Assembly: GCF_010183535.1 (NCBI RefSeq)
Contig: NC_071331.1
Span: 248,001-312,000, forward strand
Length of the DNA stretch: 64,000 bases
Source: Caenorhabditis remanei
Lineage: Eukaryota > Nematoda > Chromadorea > Rhabditida > Rhabditidae
Reading direction: 5' to 3'
Part shown: positions 56,601-64,000 of the stretch, piece by piece
Layout: each line of letters starts with the position of its first letter
Position numbering within the stretch: position 1 is the stretch's first letter
Notes under the pieces: model-generated
Database searches by the model: none
Seen by the model: the letters and a program-made list of their open reading frames with translations, nothing else
What the model was told of the DNA's origin: nothing
Translations under genes and position numbers: made by a program

Positions 56601-57093
56601 TCCTTCGGATACGAGGAGTTCATCTTGAGTTCCCAAACTCCATTGATCGTGAGTCTTATATATCATTTGTCTTCTTTTATAGTTTTCAATTTCCAGGGAA
56701 CTGTTCGCCCATGCAAATACACAATTCTTGCCAATGATCCAAACTGGAGCAAGAACGAGTTGATTCACCTCACTTACTTCCGTGCTTTCGGACATCAAGT
56801 CTCGTACCAACCACCATCGGTACCAGATGTTCTTTACGCAGCTGAGAATCTGGCAAAGAGAGGAAAGAACAACTACAAAGTTCATCAGTAAGTCATGTTC
56901 TCTTTTCACTCGATCCTTACTTTAAATTTTCAGACGCTATGTAAGCTTACAAGCCATCGAAAGACGCGTCATCGCTGAACATCCGGATTTCGTCAACGAG
57001 GAGATGCGTGAGCAATTGGCTTCAGCCATCGTCGACGAGATGTCTGTGGCTATGAACGGAATGACTATTGCCAAGAGAAACTTCTGGGCATAA
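53636..57093 (+). CDS. Nuclear-type WAGO Argonaute (HRDE-1/NRDE-3-like), predicted slicer-dead
   Basis: Seven exons: 53636-53771, 53820-54030, 54076-55092, 55136-55654, 55700-56648, 56697-56887, 56934-57093; 1060 residues. The N-terminus (DRIMGDM, then a Lys/Arg cluster PKRDHRHSPEK...SSKR that could be an NLS) resembles the nuclear WAGOs. N, PAZ (FYKNTSVLKF ... VAEYFYKEHNIKLKFP), MID and PIWI follow. At the three slicer positions it has GVSYS (about 796), YRVGAG (about 854) and PSVPDVLY (about 984) in place of D, D and H/D, so target cleavage is unlikely; silencing through 22G-RNA guides is inferred. An RG/SRDSRG-rich stretch at about 315-399 interrupts the PAZ region. Confidence 0.92.
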
Positions 57094-57605
57094 ACCATTC
57101 TAATAGTTTTAACTTGTTTCTTCTCCCACAACAATCAATCAACCCCTTCCCCGTTTTATCAATATTATCCAAGAATCTCACATCTACCCCTGTTTCACTT
57201 CAAACACTCGATATAACAATTCTTGTGTGATCTCAAAACGTTTTATCCCCGTATCATACAATGCACTCTCTAGCACTTTAAATGTACTTTTGTAAAGCTC
57301 CCCCTAGAGTAGTGTTTGTAGCAATTTGATCTTTTTCCCCTCATTTTCAATTTTTCCAATCCTTTTTATGACTTCCCCTCATTCATGCTTTTTAAACACA
57401 CGTATCCTGTAAACAGCTATAAGTTTTTATTTGTACCCCGAAGTGATAGCACTTTGGTAATAATAATAATAGCGAGTAGTTTGTCATATAAAGTTTTAAA
57501 ATTCAGCCCAATGTCTTTCCCCTATAATTTCAACATTTCAGAACCATAAGCATGACAATAGAAACTATTTATTAGAGATCATTAAGAGCAAACGAAGGCA
57601 ACAAT
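57094..57605. other. Convergent 3' interval
   Basis: Between the Argonaute stop and the minus-strand SPK gene stop. T/C-rich 3' UTR-like sequence with AATAATAATAATA near 57460. No gene seen. Confidence 0.5.
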
Positions 57606-58592
57606 TCACCCGCCAATCATTTTCAACCCGATGTCAAGCATGGAAACAATATTATTCACTGGAAGAGGGACACTTTCTTCGTTGTTCATTTTCTCATTCA
57701 GCGCATCAATTCGTTTCTCAATATCATTCAATTCCGGAGTATTCAGGTGAGTTATGAGATGTTTCAGTCCTTCCAGATAGTGTTTCACTCCGTTATTCTT
57801 CGAAGTCTCTTTTCTATTCGTCTCATTTCTCATTTCTTCAATCAACTTTCGATTGGAAGTCGTCACAGTTTCACTGATCATTTCTTGAAGGGATTTCATG
57901 AATGAATCATCCGACGACGTCACTCGTCTCCTCTTCTTATTCCCATTTTGAGAAGATGTCGATGTTCGTTTTAATGTCGTCAACGAGACGAACATTTCAG
58001 ATGAAATCGAAGGAGAAGAGGATATCGAAAAGGGCGGTTTCCACGAGAATTCCTCGAGACATCCATTCGAATCGAATACCAATTCCCATGACTTGTTCAG
58101 TCTGAAATTATAGATATTCTCGTTTGAAGTTTTCGTGGCGAGACCCGCCCCACTCACTCTTGCACAAAGTCACCGTTTAGAACAATATTGAACTTTTTTG
58201 CGATTTGTAGTTTTGTGTTGACATCGAAACTGGTGAAGTGGAGATTTGGAGCCAAGATGTTACGGAATCTGAAATTGAAAAAGATTTTTTTTTCAAATTT
58301 TTGAGAAAAATCGAAAAAAAAGTAAAATGAAAACCGAAAAAAGTACGAACCTATAATAGAGACTCTTCTCCGCATGTTCATATCCCAACATCTCTTTCAT
58401 TTTAGTGAAAATCTCAAATGGACCATAATTTAAATAGTTTTCCGCAATAAAACTCCACATTTTGAGATCGTCTTCCGGTGCGAACATCATTTTTGATTTT
58501 CTGAATTTCCAAATTTAAACTTTTAAAATTTAAAAAGATTCCTACTTTTTCTGTGTTTGTTGTCCGAATTGCAATGTATCCCAGCTAGCCAT
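57606..58592 (-). CDS. SPK-domain protein
   Basis: Four exons: 58592-58546, 58500-58351, 58268-58158, 58101-57606; 267 residues. The N-terminal about 115 residues fit the nematode SPK domain: DLKMWSFIAENYLNYGPFEI, YYRFRNILAPNLHFTSFDVN, TKLQIAKKFNIVLN, then ELVFDSNGCLEEF. The C-terminal half is charged, with an NLS-like GNKKRRR and a predicted helix around EKRIDALNEKMNN. SPK domains occur in worm chromatin-related proteins; function unknown. The 192 bp gap to the next gene upstream resembles an operon spacing. Confidence 0.75.
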
Positions 58593-58783
58593 TTTAAGAG
58601 AATATACAATGTCTATTGGACCACTACTAGATGCCCCCGCTAACTGGTATGCAATCGCGCCCCAAGGGACAAAGAATAGCGCGAGGTTTGAGTGAGAATT
58701 GAATCCGGGGTTGAAAGAATCTCGAGATTATGATTTATTCGGGCTTTACAAATTAATTCAGAAGTAAATAAGAAAAATCAATT

Positions 58784-60454
58784 TCATGGAAAATGTGAAT
58801 TTAAATTGGATGATGATGACGTGGAGGCTTCTGCTGGATTCTGTGTAAAATCGAAATCTTCCACTTCCATTTTTACAGACGGTTGGTACCATTCTTCAGG
58901 TTCTTCTTCTTTCACATTAATTCCTTTTTCTATGGCTTGTTCTTCTCTGAAATTGAAAATTTTGTAAATTCCATTTAAATTTGTTTTTCTTATTTACCGT
59001 TTTGGTATCATTTCCAGATCATTCGGAGCTATTAACGACGGCGTGTCTTCTCTGAAAAATAAAGGATTTTTTCGATCGAAAACGGTGAAAACTTGGATAA
59101 AAATGGGAAATTTTGAGATTTTTGGATGGAAAATCGGTGAAAATAGCTTTTTTCGACTGAAATATTTTTAGTATTTTTCACACAATTATAGAAAAAAACA
59201 GGAATATTCAGGCAAAAATGATAATATTTGCTTGATTTTTGAAATTTGGACAAGAAAAAAGTGATTTTTTGGGGGAAAAATAGCAAAAATTAAGAATTAC
59301 CGTTTTGGTATCATTTCCAGCGCTTCCATAGTGGTTGAAGGAGTGTCTTCTCTGAAAAAATACATTCAAAATGGTCATTTTCATACTTGTCAAGGCCCGG
59401 CTCCTAAAATCTTTTCCAATTTTTTCGAAATTTTTTCAATTTTTCATCGAAAATGACAACATGATTTATCAGAATTTCTTCTAATTCTTAAAGATTGCCG
59501 AAAATTTGACTTTTTCGCGAAAAAATTCAAAAAAAATTGAAAAAATTGTTTGAATTTGTACCCGGATCTTGACAAGTATGTTGAAAATAAATTTCTGCCT
59601 CCGAACATTCGGATATCTGGATGCACAGACAGACACTTTTAAACCAAAAACAAGACATCTGGAAAAAACGGACACACAAAATATGGTTTTTTAAAGAAAA
59701 ATGAACAAAAAATTATGTTTTTCATATCAAAAAGTTGCGAAAATTGCATTTTTTTTGCCTTTCGACAAAATTAATGTATTTATTACCGTTTTGGTATCAT
59801 TTCCAGACCTTCCATAGTGGTTGACGGGGTGTCTTCTCTGAAAAAATGCATTTGAATAGTGAATTTTCAGTTTTTTCCCAACCTTTTCGTTATTAATTCT
59901 TCTTCAAAATCTTCAGTATCTTGAATATTATCATCCACTTTTTCGCCACTCTCATCCGATGCCTTCCACTTATCCGGCATCAGCATCTCCACCATTTTCT
60001 GTGCCTTTTTGAGCGCCTTCTCCTGTGTCTCGTAGTCTCTTCTCAACTCATTATTATTCTTCTTAAACTTCTCAATGAATCCTTCCAGTCTTTTCCTCAA
60101 TGTCTGCTCTTCACTATGTTTCCGTTTCCACGTTTCAATTGTTTTCATCTCTCGTAAATGCACACCCATCGGAATGAACACGTCACCGCCACGCATCAAT
60201 ACTTTATTCAAATGTTTGTCCATCGCCTCCTCGTAACGAGTTCTCCAAACTGCCAGCAACTCGGGAAATCGATTATTCAACTCTTCTTGTTGTCTTTTAT
60301 CTGATTTCAGCTCTTCATTTTCAGATTTTAATGCTTTAATTTCAGTTTTTAGAGCTGCCACTTCAGATGACAGCTCTTTTACTCTGTTTGCACTCGGACA
60401 ATCTCCACATCCATTGTGACGGGCGGCCTTTACTCGTTTTGTTATTGGAGGCAT
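58784..60454 (-). CDS. Coiled-coil protein with a triplicated short exon
   Basis: Five exons: 60454-59883, 59837-59787, 59351-59301, 59051-58998, 58946-58784; 296 residues. It begins MPPITKRVKAARHNGCGDC. A long heptad-rich coiled coil follows (KELSSEVAALKTEIKALKSE, then many EEL/KAL heptads). Exons 2-4 encode near-identical repeats of R-E-D-T-P-S-x-x-x-E-x-L-E-M-I-P-K; exon 4 is one codon longer. Each exon is the same phase, so the frame is kept. The C-terminus is acidic and Ser-rich. TTCCAG lies about 5 nt before the ATG. No family recognised. Confidence 0.75.
59386..59576. mobile_element. CTTG-terminal TA MITE in intron 2 of the coiled-coil gene
   Basis: TA-CTTGTCAAGGCCCGG and CCGGATCTTGACAAG-TA are inverted ends with TA flanks. 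AT-rich centre. Related in terminus to the CTTGCAA family. Confidence 0.75.
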
Positions 60455-60640
60455 TTTTCTGGAATAAATTATAGAATGAGAGGGAAAATCTATGAAAAAA
60501 TAGTCGCAGTTGAATTTTGAGACGCGAGCGAGAAATATGAGAAATATCAATGGGGCACGTTTGCATTGTGACATCGGCGTCGAGGCGGCAGGGCGCCAGA
60601 GATGAGAGAAAAGGAGAAAATGAAAAAAAAGCTTTATTAT

Positions 60641-61344
60641 TTAAATACACAGATCCTCCTCTTTAACAACAATTTCAGCTATTAAAGTTTCAGGTTTCTT
60701 CTCTTCGTGTGATTCATCTGTATTTGATTCATCCGGTGGCGTTATTCGAGCAGCCATATTCATCAAAATCGAATTGAAAGTTGAGCTCTGAGCCTCTTCT
60801 GGAGTGTTCACCGGGTCTCGTATCATTCGTACAGGTCTAGCATGAGTTGTCGGGTGTGATTGGGAACTGGAAATACTTTTTTAATTTGAAAAGTTAAACA
60901 ATTTAATTACCTCCTAATTTTCTCCTGATTCCTATAATAAGCCAGGGCCATCTTCGTCTCCTGATGTGCTCTCCTCTCAACAGCCAACGCATTTTCCATC
61001 GATTTCAGATCTTGTTTCGTAGTCGCTCTTTCGTTTTTCGCCAGATGCAGCTGTAATTTCTTCTCAGCATTGATACATCGTTCCCTCCAATGTCGAAGAT
61101 CGACTGGATCAGCGAATCGGAGAGTTTCATTCTTTCGTTTCAACTGATCACGCTGGCTTCTCAACTCTTGAGTCATTAATCGAAGTTCTGCATTTTCTCG
61201 GATAACGCAGTCAAGTTGGAATTGCATTGCTTTCATTTTATCTTCTTGCTCCCTCTTCGTTTTCTCTTTTTTCAAAGCTAATGCTTCTCTCGATTTCTTC
61301 AGATTTTGGATTGAACTCATTTTTGCTTTACTGCATCGTGGCAT
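60641..61344 (-). CDS. Charged coiled-coil protein
   Basis: Two exons: 61344-60911 and 60866-60641; 219 residues. It opens MPRCSKAKMSSIQNLKKSRE, then heptad-rich coiled coil (ENAELRLMTQELRSQRDQL) and an acidic tail (PDESNTDESHEEKK). TTTCCAG precedes the ATG by about 17 nt. Its start (KxSxxQNLKxxRE) resembles the next gene upstream, so the two may be paralogues. No family recognised. Confidence 0.7.
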
Positions 61345-62059
61345 TCTTTTTGAAGAGATCTGGAAACTAATTTAAAAATTTAAGAAAGCAGTGGAAACGG
61401 GTTGAAACTGTTAACCGATTTTTGAATGAATTTCAACAAAATACGGTCTCCCACACAGCGAAAAAGAACTGCAAGAACCGTCCCATCATTCAGAATTGTA
61501 GAAAATGAAATTCTCTAGCTTCCGAACCAAAGAAACGTGAATTTTGGGCAGAAATTTACTTTTTTGATACAGAAAACCGATTTTCAGAAAAATGTGAAGA
61601 ACTTTTCTGGCAGAAAACTGTTTCAAACGAAAATTGCACATAAGTAATGTACTTGAGGATCCTTTGAAACTGTAAGAAATTTTCAGAAATATATATATTG
61701 GCTGAAATTGCTAAAAATCTCATTTTTCTGAAAATCGGTTTTTCTGAGTCAATTTCTTACCAAAATTCACGTTTCTTTGGTTCGTAAGCTAGAGAATTTC
61801 ATTTCACACAATTCTGATGTCATCTGAAAACCTGAAAATACTGCATTTTCAGTGCGAAAAAACATTGGATTCACGTTTCTTGCATTTCTTTTTCGCTGTA
61901 TTGGAGACAGTGCAAAACTAGAATATCGAGAATCGATTCGAGCTGAAAAATGAAAACGAAAAGTATATAAATCGGCTAGAACACCATATGAAAACAACGC
62001 GAAAAATTAATGAAAATCAACAATTTATTTCAAAGTAATTGCAAGAGAATTTATGTATA
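61345..62059. other. Interval between two coiled-coil genes, mostly an inverted repeat
   Basis: A large inverted-repeat element (about 61440-61925) explains most of this gap; without it the spacing would be near 230 bp. No gene seen. Confidence 0.55.
61440..61925. mobile_element. Inverted-repeat element (about 480 bp)
   Basis: The arms share CAGCGAAAAAGAACTGCAAG, AATGAAATTCTCTAGCTTCC and ACCAAAGAAACGTGAATTTT, each in inverted copy at about 61760-61900. The right arm has an extra stretch. Exact ends and target duplication are unclear. Confidence 0.65.
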
Positions 62060-63257
62060 TTACAAGTTGATAGTAGATGGAGAGAGTGGAGGTGGCAGCA
62101 GTTTCGGCTTTCTCGGCTTCCTTGGTTTCTTGACTCTCGGTGGTATTGGCATTCTGGAATAATCGATTTATAAGGGAAAATAACGGAAAATCGATCAATT
62201 CTAAAAGCTATTAGGTCGACACAGTTCTCACAACTGCGCTCCACCGAAATCCTCTTGAAAAATGTTTCTTTTTCTCTGAGTCTCTCAATTTCACACACAA
62301 TTTTCTTTTGTTTCGGTAGAGCGAGGTTGTAATCATTCTTATATATAAAACGCATGTGGGGTTTGTCCATCTGTCCCAATGTCCGCAAATTTTGAGAAAT
62401 GAGAAAGAAAGGCGGCCGGGCCCAAAATCGAACTTGCGCTCTTTGCGCAGAGACCGCCGCCTTGGACCACTCGGCCACGCGGACACATTTCTGAGAAGGT
62501 GAACAAGTAAATGAGGAGAGGCCAGCCGGATGAAGCGCCGAAGGCGCGGCAGCCAGGCTGGTGTGCTAATAACTTACGTGCAAAGCGATCTAACATAGGC
62601 CAAATCCAACTGAAGCTCAGTGATCTCCTTATCTCGTTTATCCATTTCCCTCTTGATTCCATTCAATTCCACCTTCAAATTTATATTCTCTCCTTTACAT
62701 GTTCGACAGAAATTCTCCAAATGCGCGTATCGTTCTTTCCACGAAATATTGTCAACAGTCTCATCGAATCTCTCTTGAAACTCTTGTGCCTGTCGATACA
62801 TTCGTCGTTCCAAAGACTTCCTTTCAGCTTGAGATCTCTCAAATCTCTCCTTCCATACGAGTATTTCTTCCGAATGTTTTCGTCGGAGTTCCTGCTCATC
62901 GAAAACTCGTTGTTGCTGTCGTTCCGCGGCAGCTTCTAGCTGTCGTTTCCTTGGATTATACGGAGGGAGTGGACCTTTGGGTGCCGTTTCTAATGGAGCC
63001 GCTGTCGCTGGCGCCGGCGCTCTCTCCACAACTCCGCGCGTCTTTACCGGAACTCTCACCATATACGGACGAGGATCTCTTGGAGGTAATGACACCGCCG
63101 GATCTTTTGGCGCCGAGCTCGGCGTTGTCGAATTCATCGGTCCTTTTTCTTTTTCTAGCTCTTTGTTCATTAAACGCTTCTCTCTCGCTAGTTTCAAGTT
63201 TTGCATATTGCTTGCTTTACTTATACGCTTTGGAACTTTCGTATACTTCCTCATCAA
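62060..63257 (-). CDS. Coiled-coil protein with basic, Pro-rich C-terminus
   Basis: Two exons: 63257-62578 and 62153-62060; 257 residues. It begins MMRKYTKVPKRISKASNMQN, has a Pro/Ala linker, then a long coiled coil (RQLEAAAERQQQRVFDEQEL...) with an FCRTCKGENI Cys pair. The second exon adds a Lys/Pro tail (RVKKPRKPRKPKLLPPPLSP). TTATTCAG lies 20 nt before the ATG. The intron holds a GCGCTC-type MITE and a tRNA-like element. No family recognised. Confidence 0.7.
62210..62337. mobile_element. AGCACAGTT/GCGCTC MITE in the coiled-coil gene intron
   Basis: CGACACAGTTCTCACAACTG with GCGCTCCACCGAAATCC, and inverted GTTTCGGTAGAGCGAGGTTG. Same family as copies in the kinase and KH introns. Confidence 0.75.
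62340..62487 (-). mobile_element. tRNA-like element (candidate SINE head or tRNA pseudogene)
   Basis: On the minus strand GTCCGCGTGGCCGAGTGGTC, AAGGCG and later GTTCGATTTTGGGCCC look like D and T arms of a Ser/Leu-type tRNA. The anticodon stem does not pair properly, so it is not a working tRNA. Sequence continues past the T arm to an AT-rich TATATA stretch, as in a tRNA-derived SINE. Inference. Confidence 0.5.
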
Positions 63258-63831
63258 TCGATTGGTGGTTAACCTTCTGAATAAAAATAACTTTTTGGTA
63301 AAGAAATTGGGAGAAAAGGCCTCTTTAAAAGGGATATCAAACGGAGAGAACCATTATTAAAGAGAAAGAAAAGAAAAACAGCTTAAAAAATCTGATTTTA
63401 TTCAAAAATATGCAAATAAATCTAACAAAATTATTAAAGAAGCAGTTCGGGCCGTAGATTGTAGAGAAACCTGGAAAAAACATAAAATTGGAAGGAAACC
63501 GATCAATGGACACCCAGTTTCTGTTGCAATGTCTGCGTCTCTTCGCCACTAAGCGCGGGAGAGGATAGAGGGGCAAAATTGCAGCGAAAACTGTGTTTTT
63601 TTTTTTTGGAATTTATCGAGGTGTTTCCAGAAAACAAAATCTTTTCATAAAGTTTTCAATAAAAAGGACAACAATGGGCGGAGAGTTCGTAACGCAAGCA
63701 CCGCACGGTTCATGATGAAGACTCCGCCCACAGTTTTCCAGACAGACCTGGAATAGAATTGAAATACACAAAGAAGAGAAGAAATATAGTGAGTACGATG
63801 AGGTGAGAAGTTGAGGCATTTGAAAGAAGAA
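63258..63831. other. Interval upstream of the coiled-coil gene
   Basis: No gene seen. A short open frame with Cys residues near 63613-63819 lacks splice support. Confidence 0.4.
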
Positions 63832-64000
63832 TCACTCCGTTGTATCGAACTGAAAGTACAAAAAATTATATTTTTTCAAAAGAATTTCAAACAAAATACC
63901 ACTGGAACCTCCAATCCTTCAATCATCCGCATCAGAATCTCATTCGGTGTCAATCTTCTCTCCGGAACAATCGGAACATCGTGTTCACTGTGATCCGCCC
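63832..64000 (-). CDS. Unidentified gene, 3' end only
   Basis: The two last exons are visible: 64000-63900 (cut by the window edge) and 63849-63832. The joined end reads ...ERRLTPNEILMRMIEGLEV-PVFDTTE then stop, with GT donor and CAG acceptor in phase. Too little for a family call. Confidence 0.4.

Noticed and set aside
62414..62487. Functional tRNA gene
   Set aside because: The anticodon stem does not pair and the loop is irregular, so it was kept only as a tRNA-like element.
63613..63819. Possible RING-like Cys cluster on the minus strand
   Set aside because: Spacing does not fit a RING and the phase does not join with the neighbouring exon.
1..64000. CRISPR arrays, phage or bacterial operon signals
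   Set aside because: None seen; the gene structure is eukaryotic throughout.

Overview
The window is nuclear DNA from a Caenorhabditis-type nematode. The evidence is AT-rich sequence, many 41-50 bp introns ending in TTTCAG, acceptor-like sites a few bases before start codons (trans-splicing style), and nematode-restricted families: SPK and WSN domains, a CUB-like protein, a worm-clade (WAGO) Argonaute and LIN-15-like C2CH modules. The species cannot be named from sequence alone. Exon boundaries were read by eye; for nearly every gene the joined exons give one open frame. The exceptions are the two edge-truncated genes, the lectin split by a transposon, and the 9.2 kb-adjacent divergent gene, whose length is only estimated.

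Region 1 (1-21.7 kb) is an accessory cluster of about ten divergent CAP/SCP-like genes on both strands. Most have a signal peptide, a CAP-like core, a Cys-rich hinge and a C-terminal hydrophobic segment ending in basic residues. GATA-type TGATAA sites lie close to several start codons. A two-domain C-type lectin gene (9.2-13.1 kb) sits inside the cluster, and its first exon is split by a 1.95 kb foldback element flanked by TTAA. Region 2 (22.2-29.3 kb) holds two single-domain C-type lectins (one with a tRNA-Arg in intron 1), a small membrane protein and a CUB-like secreted protein. C-type lectins and CUB-like proteins are typical of nematode gut and immune secretomes; that role is inferred here.

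Region 3 (29.3-37.2 kb) has a 1206-residue WSN-transmembrane-ankyrin-BRCT-like protein and a JNK-type kinase without glycines in its P-loop. Region 4 (37.4-52.9 kb, minus strand) is an array of four paralogous multi-KH genes behind a LIN-15-like zinc-module gene. The five are spaced about 190-220 bp apart, like an operon, and many of their introns are swollen by MITEs. Region 5 (53.6-57.1 kb, plus) is a nuclear-type WAGO Argonaute (HRDE-1/NRDE-3-like), predicted slicer-dead, with an RG-rich insertion in its PAZ region. Region 6 (57.6-64 kb, minus) has an SPK-domain gene, three charged coiled-coil genes (one with a triplicated 51/54-nt exon) and the 3' end of another gene.

Repeats are abundant: foldback and MITE families with TA, TTA or TTAA target duplications, nested copies, a LINE tail with a 66 bp target duplication, and a tRNA-like element.
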